Below, piece by piece: positions 40,436 to 49,470 of a DNA stretch of 64,000 bases. The translations under genes and the position numbers were made by a program. The notes under the pieces were generated by a model. That model saw only the letters and a list, made by a program, of their open reading frames with translations, made no database searches and was not told where the DNA came from. This DNA comes from Rossellomorea sp036867415 (GTDB lineage Bacteria; Bacillota; Bacilli; Bacillales; Bacillaceae_B), in assembly GCF_036867415.1 (NCBI RefSeq), contig NZ_JBAJHU010000011.1, positions 52,718 through 116,717 of the forward strand, read 5' to 3'. Within the stretch, counting starts at the first letter, position 1. Each line of letters opens with the position of its first letter.

Positions 40436-40648
40436 GTTTCGGTCCACCCAATGAAGTCAAAGAGCGACTTCACCGGTCGGCCCTCCAACGCTTTTCGGGG
40501 CTGATCAAGGCGCTTCCGCTTTTCTCTTGTCCAGCTCCAGCGCCTAGCCCCTCGAGACGTTTCGGTCCACCCAATGAAGTCAAAGAGCGACTTCACCGGT
40601 CGGCCCTCCAACGCTTTTCGGGGCTGATCAAGGCGCTTCCGCTTTTCT
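40436..40648. repeat. Tandem copies of GC-rich dispersed repeat family A
   Basis: Ninety identical bases at 40436-40525 recur at 40559-40648, a period of 123. The unit starts GTTTCGGTCCACCCAATGAA and ends CGCTTCCGCTTTTCT; the spacer contains CCAGCTCCAGCGCCTAGCCC. The complement matches the copy at 28852-28985. Confidence 0.92.
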
Positions 40649-40650
40649 TA

Positions 40651-41364
40651 TTACATATATAAATGATACGCATGAATGACGCCTACAACCATCGCCACAA
40701 CGATAATACCAGGCAGCAAGTTTGCTACCCGTATCTTGGTGATGCCGATCAGGTTCAGCCCGATCGCGAAGATCATGATTCCTCCGGTTGCCGTCATCTC
40801 GACTATATAAGCATCCATAAGCTCCTGGGGCACCCATTGGTGAATTTGGGTCGCAAACAGGGCAATCAATCCTTGGTAAAGAACCACGGGGACTGCAGAG
40901 AACATGACCCCGATGCCCAATGTAGTCGTCAAGATCAAAGAAGTGAATCCGTCAATGATCGACTTTGTGTACAGGACATCATGATCTCCCCTTATCCCGC
41001 TGTCCAGAGCACCGATCACAGCCATTGCGCCGATTACAAAGATAAGGGTGGCGGTTACAAATCCTTGGGAGATGGATGTTTCTTTCTTGCTCCCAAGTTT
41101 TTTCTCGAGCCAAATACCGACAGCATTCAGCTTATCCTCTAAATTCATCCATTCTCCCCAGGCCGCACCAAGTGCAAGACTGATGATGACAATAAGGAAG
41201 TTATCGCTTTTCAGTCCCATTTGCAGGCCAAGGACCACTACTGCCAGACCAATCGCTTTCATCACCGTTCCTTTCATGTTCTCAGGAATCCGATGCAGAA
41301 AAACTCCAAGCAATGTTCCGATGATAATACAAATTCCGTTTACAATCGTTCCTAACAGTACCAT
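40651..41364 (-). CDS. DUF554 membrane protein
   Basis: 237 residues, seven hydrophobic helices, starting MVLLGTIVNGICIIIGTLLG and containing GAAWGEWMNLEDKLNAVG and GVMFSAVPVVLYQGLIALFA, features of DUF554 (YdfK/YqgA-type) transporters of unknown substrate. ATG after GAGGGGAACG sets the start. Lies directly downstream of spo0J. Confidence 0.9.
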   Translation of the reverse strand: MVLLGTIVNGICIIIGTLLGVFLHRIPENMKGTVMKAIGLAVVVLGLQMGLKSDNFLIVIISLALGAAWGEWMNLEDKLNAVGIWLEKKLGSKKETSISQGFVTATLIFVIGAMAVIGALDSGIRGDHDVLYTKSIIDGFTSLILTTTLGIGVMFSAVPVVLYQGLIALFATQIHQWVPQELMDAYIVEMTATGGIMIFAIGLNLIGITKIRVANLLPGIIVVAMVVGVIHAYHLYM

Positions 41365-41423
41365 ATGCGTTCCCCTCATCCAAACTTGAAATCTTGTTGT
41401 AACCATTTACTTTAAAAGGGAAG

Positions 41424-41462
41424 AGGACTGACCCCCAATTCAGAAGGTCAGTCCTTTTTCTT
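41424..41462. terminator. Terminator downstream of spo0J
   Basis: Stem AGGACTGACC/GGTCAGTCCT with TTTTTC on the plus side; on the minus strand (spo0J direction) the tail is only moderately T-rich (CTTCCCTTTT). Confidence 0.6.
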
Positions 41463-41473
41463 GTGAAACTTTC

Positions 41474-42322
41474 TTACTTCTCTTGTAACAGATCTAAAAT
41501 CCTATCCAGATCTTCCTTCGAGAAAAATTCAAGCTCTATTTTCCCTTTTTTCTTTGATTGTTTGATCGTCACGGTCGTACCAAAGCGTTCACGAAGCATG
41601 GATTCCTGTTCTTTGAGAAATACATCCTTCTTCTTCTCAGGCTTCTTTGTTTCACGTGAAACATTTCCATTCATTTCGCCGACGATCTTTTCCAGCTGAC
41701 GAACGTTTAAAGATTCCTTCAGTATACGATTCACCAGTGTCGAAAGATTTTTTTTATTCTTCAATCCAAGCAGTGCCCGTCCGTGTCCCATCGTCAGTTT
41801 CCCTTCAGAAATAAGTTCCTGGATTGGGGAAGGCAGTGCTAACAAGCGAATATGGTTGGCAATATGAGGACGGCTTTTCCCAAGACGTTTTGCCACCTCT
41901 TCCTGGGTGATCTTCAGCTTATCCATCAGCATCTGATACGCCGCTCCCTCTTCGATCGGTGTCAAATCCTCTCTCTGAAGGTTTTCAAGAACCGCAAGTT
42001 CCATCATCTGCTGGTCATTCAATTCACGGACGACTACAGGGACGACTTCCAATTTAGCAGCGGTCGCTGCACGATAGCGCCGTTCCCCGACAACAATTTC
42101 ATAGCCTTTAATTGATTTTCTTACGATGATGGGCTGCAGGATACCATGTTTTAAAATAGATTCCTTTAATTCTTCGATTGCGCCAGGCTCAAAAATTTTA
42201 CGTGGTTGATAAGGATTCGGCCGAATTTCTTTCAGCTTCACCTCTTGAACAGATTCTTCATTTTGAGTTGCTTGTACGTTTTGAAAGAGAGCGTTAATGC
42301 CCTTTCCTAAACCTTTAGCCAT
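41474..42322 (-). CDS. spo0J: Chromosome partition protein ParB (Spo0J)
   Basis: CTP-dependent clamp that loads at parS and spreads. N-terminal CTPase motif GERRYRAA (after IVVGER) and ENLQREDL; helix-turn-helix ITQEEVAKRLGKSRPHIANH; C-terminal dimerisation domain. A perfect parS site lies in its own coding sequence (VSRET), as in B. subtilis. Overlaps soj by eight bases. 282 residues. Confidence 0.98.
   Translation of the reverse strand: MAKGLGKGINALFQNVQATQNEESVQEVKLKEIRPNPYQPRKIFEPGAIEELKESILKHGILQPIIVRKSIKGYEIVVGERRYRAATAAKLEVVPVVVRELNDQQMMELAVLENLQREDLTPIEEGAAYQMLMDKLKITQEEVAKRLGKSRPHIANHIRLLALPSPIQELISEGKLTMGHGRALLGLKNKKNLSTLVNRILKESLNVRQLEKIVGEMNGNVSRETKKPEKKKDVFLKEQESMLRERFGTTVTIKQSKKKGKIELEFFSKEDLDRILDLLQEK
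41648..41663. promoter_or_regulatory. parS site within spo0J
   Basis: Perfect TGTTTCACGTGAAACA; the third perfect site in the window. Confidence 0.97.
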
Positions 42323-43076
42323 TCGCCACCACTTCCTTTGCCAGTTCTAAATAAACTTCTGCTCCCCTAGACTTAGCATCATAAATTATGATGGGTTCCC
42401 CGTGACTGGGTGCTTCACTTAAGCGGACATTACGAGGGATGATCGTACGGTACACTTTATCTTGAAAGTACTTCTTAACCTCTTCGATGACTTGGATTCC
42501 GAGGTTAGTACGGGCATCCAGCATGGTCAGCAGTACGCCGTCAATCATCAAATCATGATTGAGGTGCTTTTGCACCAATCGTACTGTACTCAGGAGCTGG
42601 CTCAATCCTTCAAGTGCATAATATTCACATTGAACAGGTATGACGACTGCATCAGATGCTGTCAGTGCATTGATCGTCAGAAGCCCTAAAGATGGCGGGC
42701 AATCAATAATGATATAGTCATATTGGTCTTTTACTTTTTCTAATGCTTTTTTTAATCGAACTTCACGAGATATGGTGGGGACCAATTCTATTTCGGCACC
42801 TGCTAATGAGATTGTCGCAGGTACGACCGAGAGATTTTCGACTTTCGATTGTTTGATCGTGTCGTGTACATCCACATCATCTACCAATACATCATAAATG
42901 CATTGATGGACATCTCCCTTTTCCACTCCCGCACCACTCGTGGCATTTCCTTGGGGATCTATATCAACAAGCAGAACTTTTTGTCCTATGTATGCCAAAC
43001 ACGCACCCAAATTAACCGAAGTGGTCGTTTTCCCCACACCGCCTTTTTGGTTGGTCACCGCTATTATTCTTCCCAA
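42315..43076 (-). CDS. soj: ParA-type ATPase Soj
   Basis: Walker ATPase that with Spo0J controls origin segregation and DnaA. Deviant Walker A KGGVGKTTT, DIDPQGNAT, DYIIIDCPPSLG and RNVRLSEAPSHG are present. A TTG start after AGGCAGGTG gives the family N-terminus (GRIIAVTNQKGG) and the usual 253 residues; the frame extends 16 codons upstream. Cotranscribed with spo0J. Confidence 0.97.
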   Translation of the reverse strand: MGRIIAVTNQKGGVGKTTTSVNLGACLAYIGQKVLLVDIDPQGNATSGAGVEKGDVHQCIYDVLVDDVDVHDTIKQSKVENLSVVPATISLAGAEIELVPTISREVRLKKALEKVKDQYDYIIIDCPPSLGLLTINALTASDAVVIPVQCEYYALEGLSQLLSTVRLVQKHLNHDLMIDGVLLTMLDARTNLGIQVIEEVKKYFQDKVYRTIIPRNVRLSEAPSHGEPIIIYDAKSRGAEVYLELAKEVVANG

Positions 43077-43335
43077 GGTTGTCACCTGCCTTTTGACGTC
43101 CAAGATTGGGCGTATTTTCTTCACAGTATTCTTCTATTCTATCAAATTTTGCGGGGAAATGTCTGTTTCTTTTTTGAAAATAATGAAAGCTTCCAATCAT
43201 ATCATGGAAGAAAATCTTTATCTTATCCTTAATCCTCAGTAGAATCCTGCTAAAAATTGTCATATTTCCACGGAAATTATTTGTGGATTATGAGAAAAGT
43301 CGGACGTCCCATAGCGTGGGAGAAATAGTCAAAAC
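43077..43335. other. soj upstream region
   Basis: Gap between noc and soj. Apart from the noc terminator it contains a weak DnaA-box-like TGTGGATTA near 43283 and an imperfect palindrome TCCCATAGCGTGGGA; no gene. Confidence 0.4.
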
Positions 43336-43375
43336 AAAAAACGAGAAACAACCAATCTCTGTTTCTCGCTTTTTA
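43336..43375 (-). terminator. noc terminator
   Basis: Stem GCGAGAAACA/TGTTTCTCG with minus-strand T-run TTTTTTG just beyond the noc stop. Confidence 0.85.
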
Positions 43376-43380
43376 CTACT

Positions 43381-44241
43381 CTATTTCTTTTTAGGGATAC
43401 GGATCGTGAATTGGTAGAATTCGTCGTGCTCTTCTTCCTCGGCATTGAGGTTGATCCCGCTGTCTGAGACCATGGAGAGGGATTGACGGATCGTGTTCAC
43501 GGCTATGCGCATATCCTTTGAGAATGCTTTACGTTTCGGCTTCGGTTTCGGCGAAGAGCCTTCCTGCATTTTCACGACTCTGTCTTCCGTTTGCTTGACA
43601 TTTAAGTTTTTTTCGATGATTTCACCAAGAAGCTGAATCTGCTTCTCGGGTTTTTTCAACGGAATCAATGCACGTGCATGGCGTTCCGTTATTTTCTTAT
43701 CTAGTAAAGCATGATGGATTTCTTCTGGAAGCTTTAGGAGACGAAGCTTGTTTGCTACAGTTGATTGTCCTTTTCCTAAGCGCTGAGCAAGAGCTTCCTG
43801 GGTCAGATTATGCAATTCCAACAGCTTTCCGTAGGCAATGGCTTCCTCAATCGGAGAAAGTTCTTCCCTTTGCAGGTTCTCGATTAAAGCCACCGAAGCT
43901 GTTTCGGTATCACTAAGGTTTTTGACAATGGCGGGAACGGTTTCCCAGCCAAGTTTCTGAACGGCTCTGTAACGCCGTTCCCCTGCGATAATTTCATATT
44001 GGTCGTCATCCGCTTGTCTTACTACGATTGGCTGAATGATCCCGTGCGTGTGGATCGTTCTGGACAGCTCTTCAATTTTTTCATCATTGAAAACGGTCCT
44101 CGGCTGAAAACGGTTAGGAACGATTTGAGCCACCGGTATTTTCTTAACCTCATCCCGATCTTCCACTACACTTGATTCTTCAGATTCAACATCTTGCTCC
44201 TTTTCACCCAGGCCAAAAAAACGAGAGAAAGGATGCTTCAT
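43381..44241 (-). CDS. noc: Nucleoid occlusion protein Noc
   Basis: ParB paralogue that binds NBS sites and prevents division over the nucleoid. N-terminal amphipathic membrane-targeting helix (MKHPFSRFFGLGEKE), CTP-binding GERRYRAV, ENLQREELSPIEEAIAYGKL and helix-turn-helix LTQEALAQRLGKGQSTVANK. Paralogy with spo0J is obvious, but the N-terminal membrane helix and position next to rsmG mark it as Noc. 286 residues. Confidence 0.96.
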   Translation of the reverse strand: MKHPFSRFFGLGEKEQDVESEESSVVEDRDEVKKIPVAQIVPNRFQPRTVFNDEKIEELSRTIHTHGIIQPIVVRQADDDQYEIIAGERRYRAVQKLGWETVPAIVKNLSDTETASVALIENLQREELSPIEEAIAYGKLLELHNLTQEALAQRLGKGQSTVANKLRLLKLPEEIHHALLDKKITERHARALIPLKKPEKQIQLLGEIIEKNLNVKQTEDRVVKMQEGSSPKPKPKRKAFSKDMRIAVNTIRQSLSMVSDSGINLNAEEEEHDEFYQFTIRIPKKK

Positions 44242-44380
44242 CTTCCTACACCACCTTTAAGAAACTCCCTATATTATAAATTCTCTAAAAATATGACAAG
44301 TTCCTGCCTCAAATAGACATATTCACACAAAGCACTACAGTAAAAGTATACCATTTTACCTATAAGAGAAAGAACGATTC

Positions 44381-45097
44381 CTATTCCAACGGCAATTTAT
44401 TGGGTGTACCCGGTTTCCTTGGATACTTATTAGGTGTTTCTTTTACTTTATTTATTTTCACGATATTACGTTCACTTTCTTCTTCCGGGAGGACAAATGA
44501 AAACACTTTTTCTGTTTGTCCGCCAAGTGTCGCAATCGCTTTTTTCCCTGTCATCAATTCTTCGTTCGCATTGGAAGCCTTCATCGCGACGAAAAATCCG
44601 CCTTTTTTCACAAGTGGCAAACAGAGTTCGCTTAACACAGACATTCTGGCCACTGCTCTTGCTGTAACTATATCATAGGATTCACGATGTTCCTTCTTTT
44701 TTCCGAAGGTTTCTGCCCGGTCATGATGAAAATGAGTATGATCAAGCCCTAATTCCTTTGATAAATGATTGAGGAATGAGATGCGTTTATTCAATGAGTC
44801 CACTATGGTCACATGAAGATGCGGGAAACAGATTTTCAGTGGAATGCTGGGAAATCCCGCTCCCGCTCCGACATCACAAATGGTTTCCACATCGGTGAAA
44901 TCAATGAAGAAAGCGGCACTGATCGAATCATAAAAATGCTTCAGGTATACCTCTTCCTTGTCCGTGATGGCGGTCAGATTCATCTTCTCATTCCACTCGA
45001 CAAGGATATCAAAATATTTCTCGAATTGATCTAATTGCTTGGGAGAAAGGGAAATCCCCTTCTCCTTGAGCTTGGATTGGAATTGGTCTATATTCAT
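44381..45097 (-). CDS. rsmG: 16S rRNA G527 N7-methyltransferase
   Basis: RsmG (GidB). SAM motif I CDVGAGAGFPSIPLKI, the ERISFLNHL-type follow-up (NKRISFLNHLSKELGL), and TARAVARMSVL. 238 residues. 22 bases downstream of mnmG, a conserved order. Confidence 0.97.
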   Translation of the reverse strand: MNIDQFQSKLKEKGISLSPKQLDQFEKYFDILVEWNEKMNLTAITDKEEVYLKHFYDSISAAFFIDFTDVETICDVGAGAGFPSIPLKICFPHLHVTIVDSLNKRISFLNHLSKELGLDHTHFHHDRAETFGKKKEHRESYDIVTARAVARMSVLSELCLPLVKKGGFFVAMKASNANEELMTGKKAIATLGGQTEKVFSFVLPEEESERNIVKINKVKETPNKYPRKPGTPNKLPLE

Positions 45098-45118
45098 GCT
45101 ATTACCCTTCCTTTACCT

Positions 45119-47011
45119 CTATTGATCGCCTGAAACCTTCGCAATTTTCCCCTGTTCGATATAAACAAGCAGAATCGAGATGTCAGCAGGATTGACTCCT
45201 GAAATTCTTGAAGCCTGTGCAAGTGACAGCGGGCGCACTTCAATCAGTTTCTGTCTGGCTTCCGAAGCCAAGCCGCTGATTGCTTCGTAGTCAATGTTTT
45301 CAGGGATTTTCTTATTCTCCATCTTCTTCAGTTTATCGACTTGTTGAAGCGACTTCTCGATATATCCTTCGTATTTCACCTGGATTTCGACTTGTTCTTC
45401 AACATCCGGAGAGAGTTCAACTTCACTTGGTACAAGGCGTTTGATATGGCTGTAATTCATTTCAGGACGCTTCAATAGATCGGCTGCAAGAATGCCATCC
45501 TTCAATTCACTTCCGCCCGCTTCACGGATGACGGCTTGAGTTTCTTCCACAGGCTTGATCCGGATGCCTTCAATACGCTGTTTCTCTGCTTCGATTGCTT
45601 CTTTCTTCGCAGTGAAACGCTGATATCTTTCCTCGGAAATCAAACCGATTTGTTTCCCCGTATCCGTCAGGCGCAAATCCGCATTATCATGTCGTAATAA
45701 TAATCGGTATTCCGCGCGTGAAGTTAATAAGCGGTAAGGCTCATTTGTCCCTTTTGTGATTAGGTCGTCGATCAGCACACCGATGTAGGCATCGGAACGG
45801 CTGAGGATGACTTCCTCTTTATCAAGGGCACGGCAGGCAGCATTGATTCCGGCCATCAGACCTTGTCCGGCAGCTTCCTCATAACCTGATGTTCCGTTGA
45901 TCTGGCCTGCAGTGTATAGATTTTTGATCTTCTTCGTTTCAAGTGTCGGCCATAATTGAGTCGGTACGATGGAATCATACTCGATTGCATAACCCGCACG
46001 CATCATCTGTACGTTTTCAAGACCCGGGATCGTGGAAAGGATCTTCTGCTGCACGTCTTCAGGAAGGCTTGTCGATAAACCTTGGACGTATACTTCCTGA
46101 GTATTTCTTCCTTCCGGCTCAAGGAAAATTTGATGACGGGGCTTATCATGGAAACGGACCACTTTATCTTCAATGGATGGACAGTAACGCGGGCCTGTCC
46201 CCTTGATCATACCTGAATACATCGGAGAACGATGTAGATTATCGTCGATTAACCTATGTGTTTCTTCATTTGTGTACGTCAGCCAGCAAGGCAGCTGATC
46301 GGTGATGTATTTTGTCGTTTCATAACTGAATGCCCGCGGTACATCATCACCGGGCTGAATCTCCGTTTTGGAATAATCAATCGATGAGCTGTTGACACGC
46401 GGCGGCGTTCCCGTCTTGAAACGAACGGTATCGAACCCGAGCTCCCTGAGATGATCCGCTAATCGGATGGAAGGCTGCTGATTATTCGGACCGCTTGAGT
46501 ATTTCAAGTCTCCTAAAATAATTTCCCCGCGGAGGAATGTACCTGTTGTGATAACGACGGTCTTCGCGCGGTATGCTGCGCCGGTCATCGTCACGACTCC
46601 TTTACATTCGCCGTCTTCAATGATCAGCTCTTCAACCATTCCTTGAAGAAGCGTCATATTCGGTTCATTCTCGAGCGTGCGTTTCATTTCGTGCTGATAA
46701 AGGAATTTATCTGCCTGTGCTCTCAGGGCACGAACGGCTGGACCCTTCCCTGTATTCAACATTCTCATTTGAATATGCGTCTTATCGATATTGCGCCCCA
46801 TTTCTCCACCGAGGGCATCGATTTCGCGTACGACAATTCCTTTTGCCGGACCGCCGACAGATGGATTACACGGCATAAAGGCAACCATATCGAGATTGAT
46901 GGTCACCATTAACGTTTTCGCTCCCATCCGGGCAGAAGCGAGTCCCGCTTCAACCCCGGCATGTCCAGCACCAATGACAATGACATCATATTGTCCTGCG
47001 TCATATTGCAT
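45119..47011 (-). CDS. mnmG: tRNA uridine-34 carboxymethylaminomethyl synthase subunit MnmG
   Basis: FAD-dependent partner of MnmE in xnm5U34 formation. Dinucleotide motif VIGAGHAGVEAGLASAR, CNPSVGGPAKG, RMLNTGKGPAVRALRAQ and the C-terminal RPLSLAQASRISGVNPADIS. AAGGAGGAACT sets the ATG at MQYDAGQYDVIV. 630 residues. Confidence 0.98.
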   Translation of the reverse strand: MQYDAGQYDVIVIGAGHAGVEAGLASARMGAKTLMVTINLDMVAFMPCNPSVGGPAKGIVVREIDALGGEMGRNIDKTHIQMRMLNTGKGPAVRALRAQADKFLYQHEMKRTLENEPNMTLLQGMVEELIIEDGECKGVVTMTGAAYRAKTVVITTGTFLRGEIILGDLKYSSGPNNQQPSIRLADHLRELGFDTVRFKTGTPPRVNSSSIDYSKTEIQPGDDVPRAFSYETTKYITDQLPCWLTYTNEETHRLIDDNLHRSPMYSGMIKGTGPRYCPSIEDKVVRFHDKPRHQIFLEPEGRNTQEVYVQGLSTSLPEDVQQKILSTIPGLENVQMMRAGYAIEYDSIVPTQLWPTLETKKIKNLYTAGQINGTSGYEEAAGQGLMAGINAACRALDKEEVILSRSDAYIGVLIDDLITKGTNEPYRLLTSRAEYRLLLRHDNADLRLTDTGKQIGLISEERYQRFTAKKEAIEAEKQRIEGIRIKPVEETQAVIREAGGSELKDGILAADLLKRPEMNYSHIKRLVPSEVELSPDVEEQVEIQVKYEGYIEKSLQQVDKLKKMENKKIPENIDYEAISGLASEARQKLIEVRPLSLAQASRISGVNPADISILLVYIEQGKIAKVSGDQ

Positions 47012-47068
47012 GGTTTTATAGTTCCTCCTTGATGGATGAAAATGAACTTCATCCACATAGTATGTTGG

Positions 47069-48454
47069 TTATTTTCCCAGGCAGAATTGAGAAAACAGCT
47101 GATCGATCAGGCTTTCATGGACACTGTCACCGATGATTTCCCCCAATAGCTCCCATGTTCTCGTTAAATCGATCTGGGCTATATCAATAGGAGTTCCCAT
47201 TTCTACACTGTTAATTGCTTCGTTGATTGCTTGAGATGCCTGGTTCAGTAAGGCGATGTGCCGGCTGTTGGAGACATAGGTGATATCCCCGGATTCGATG
47301 GAACCGGCAAAGAATAGGGATGAAATGGCTTCTTCCAGTTCATCGATCCCTTCTTCTTCGAGTAAAGCCGTCGTCACAAGCGGATGTTCATTCGACAATT
47401 CACGCACTTTATTTAAATCAATCTGTTGAGGCAAATCCGTCTTGTTCACGATAACAATGACGTCCATTCCTTTAACCGCTTCAAAAAGCTGTTCGTCCTC
47501 GTGCGTCAATTCATCTGCGTAGTTCAGGACAAGCAGTATCAAATCCGCTTCTTTCAGCACCTGTCTTGAACGCTCGACACCGATTCTTTCAACGATGTCT
47601 TCCGTTTCGCGGATACCGGCTGTATCGACAAGACGGAGCGGTACCCCGCGGACATTCACATATTCTTCGATCACATCGCGCGTCGTTCCCGGTATATCCG
47701 TAACGATTGCTTTATTTTCATGTACAAGGCTGTTCAATAAGGAAGATTTTCCGACATTCGGACGACCGATGATGACGGTGGACAGACCTTCGCGAAGAAT
47801 CTTTCCCTGTTCGGATGTCTGGATCAATTTATCGATTTCATCCCGGACGTGCTTCGATTTTTCCATAAGGACCCCGTGAGTCATTTCTTCTACATCGTCG
47901 TATTCCGGATAGTCGATGTTCACTTCAACGTGAGCGAGGGTTTCGAGTATCTCCTGACGAAGTTTCCTGATCAGTTTGGAAAGGCGTCCTTCCATCTGAT
48001 TCAACGCAACGTTCATTGCCCGGTCTGTCTTCGCCCGGATCAGATCCATGACAGCTTCAGCCTGTGACAGATCGATACGTCCATTTAAAAAGGCACGCTT
48101 TGTAAATTCACCCGGCTCCGCTAATCGAGCTCCGTGCTTCAGGACAAGCTGAAGAACTTTATTGACGGAAACCAATCCTCCATGACAATTGATTTCAATG
48201 ATATCTTCACGTGTGAAGGTTTTAGGTCCCCTCATAACGGATACCATCACTTCCTCCACGACCTGTTCGGTATCGGGATCGATGATATGTCCGTAATGAA
48301 TCGTATGAGAGGCGAATTCCTTCATGGAAGTGCCCTTCATTCCCCTGAATACCTTCGCGCCGATGTCAAAGGCTTCATCCCCGCTTAATCGGACGATCGC
48401 GATCGCACCTTCACCCATCGGTGTCGAGATGGCTGCTATCGTATCCAGTTCCAT
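47069..48454 (-). CDS. mnmE: tRNA modification GTPase MnmE
   Basis: Partner of MnmG. N-terminal folate-binding domain (MELDTIAAISTPMGEGAIAI), helical domain, G domain (GRPNVGKSSLLNSL, DIPGTTRD, DTAGIRET, NKTDL) and the C-terminal CLGK whose cysteine is catalytic. ATG after GAGAGGTG preferred over an upstream GTG. 461 residues. Confidence 0.98.
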   Translation of the reverse strand: MELDTIAAISTPMGEGAIAIVRLSGDEAFDIGAKVFRGMKGTSMKEFASHTIHYGHIIDPDTEQVVEEVMVSVMRGPKTFTREDIIEINCHGGLVSVNKVLQLVLKHGARLAEPGEFTKRAFLNGRIDLSQAEAVMDLIRAKTDRAMNVALNQMEGRLSKLIRKLRQEILETLAHVEVNIDYPEYDDVEEMTHGVLMEKSKHVRDEIDKLIQTSEQGKILREGLSTVIIGRPNVGKSSLLNSLVHENKAIVTDIPGTTRDVIEEYVNVRGVPLRLVDTAGIRETEDIVERIGVERSRQVLKEADLILLVLNYADELTHEDEQLFEAVKGMDVIVIVNKTDLPQQIDLNKVRELSNEHPLVTTALLEEEGIDELEEAISSLFFAGSIESGDITYVSNSRHIALLNQASQAINEAINSVEMGTPIDIAQIDLTRTWELLGEIIGDSVHESLIDQLFSQFCLGK

Positions 48455-48590
48455 TCTTATCACCTCTCTTTATATATTGGTTTTATAATCTATATGAACG
48501 AATGAAATTCAGAGAGCAAAGTTTCCCCAAATTATTAGAATATCACAAACCTGTTTAATACAAAAGAATCTAATCTCCTTTGTCTTTACG

Positions 48591-48679
48591 TTATCCACAG
48601 ACCGATTTCTCTTATCTCTATTATTTTAACTTATCCACATGTGAATAACAATAAAGCGGGACAAAAACGAGTATCCACA
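48591..48679. promoter_or_regulatory. DnaA-box group upstream of mnmE
   Basis: Perfect boxes TTATCCACA at 48591 and 48631 and a one-mismatch box at 48671 (GTATCCACA), about 40 bases apart each, in the mnmE promoter region. Confidence 0.7.
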
Positions 48680-48787
48680 GGGCTGAGTCGGATTCACCCA
48701 TTCTTCCATCTTCCTTTTGAAAAACAACGCAAAAAAAGACGATCCCTCAAAAAGTAACGGGTTCGGATTTCGAATACAAAAAATAAA

Positions 48788-48961
48788 TTAGCACACCTAT
48801 GAGCAGTCATATTCGCAACTGAATTAGGCTGCTTCTTTTTGATGATATAAATAGGGGTTAAAAAATATACGGTAATTCTACCCTGAATTTCGAACCCCTT
48901 TTAACATGCGATCATAAGTTTATGTCAGCATGAAAATTCATATACTTAATTGGTGTGCTAA
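48788..48961. repeat. Inverted-repeat-bounded segment (MITE-like) upstream of mnmE
   Basis: TTAGCACACC (48788) and GGTGTGCTAA (48952) are perfect 10-base inverted ends of a 174-base segment with no coding potential. Inside, GGGGTT/AACCCC also pair. No clear target duplication flanks it, so it could be a structured RNA instead. Confidence 0.45.
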
Positions 48962-49057
48962 AAATGATATTTATCTAGCAGGGGTGGGTGTTGACTTTTA
49001 GAGGCAGATAAATGAACATTTTTTCATCTCCTTAATAGTGAGTAGCCTCTGAATGTT

Positions 49058-49250
49058 TAAATAAGGGGATTTTTTTTCGTTATCCTGCAGAATAGGGCTA
49101 GGTTCGGGGGATATAAGGGGAGTTTTTCCAGTTAAGGCAAAGTAGAATGGTCCATTTTCATGCTTTTGGAGTAAATAGGGGGAATTTTTCCCTCTATTTA
49201 CTCTATTTTTCGTGCTGTTTCCTCACTAAGAGGAGTTTCTTCCCTTATTT
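49058..49250. repeat. AAGGGGAnTTTTTCC repeat cluster
   Basis: Related blocks AAGGGGATTTTTTTT, AAGGGGAGTTTTTCC, AGGGGGAATTTTTCCCTC and AAGAGGAGTTTCTTCCCTT recur at irregular 20-60-base steps. Several are short palindromes. They fill the middle of the 1,016-base gap between mnmE and jag. Confidence 0.55.
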
Positions 49251-49315
49251 TAGTAGCTTATTTTCTGGATATTCTTGTAGATTTGGAAATCGCTAACCAG
49301 TGCTTATCTTGGGAT

Positions 49316-49353
49316 AAAAAAAATGCTTGGAGCATATGTCTCCAAGCATTTTT
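49316..49353. terminator. Bidirectional terminator 3' of jag
   Basis: Stem AAATGCTTGGAG/CTCCAAGCATTTTT; the TTGGAG core is shared with terminators at 26886 and 27300. Confidence 0.8.
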
Positions 49354-49470
49354 CTCTTTGATTTTCTTGCAAATTGCTTGCGAATCACTATACGAAAAGC
49401 AATGTTAATTCATATTTTGTACTTCAAAACAGAACCACTTACTCAAAAAGGAATTCGTCTCACATTAAAC

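Noticed and set aside
39952..40611. 219-codon minus frame over yyaC and the repeats
   Set aside because: Antisense shadow of yyaC joined to translated GC-rich repeat copies; the internal protein repeat comes from the 123-base DNA repeat.
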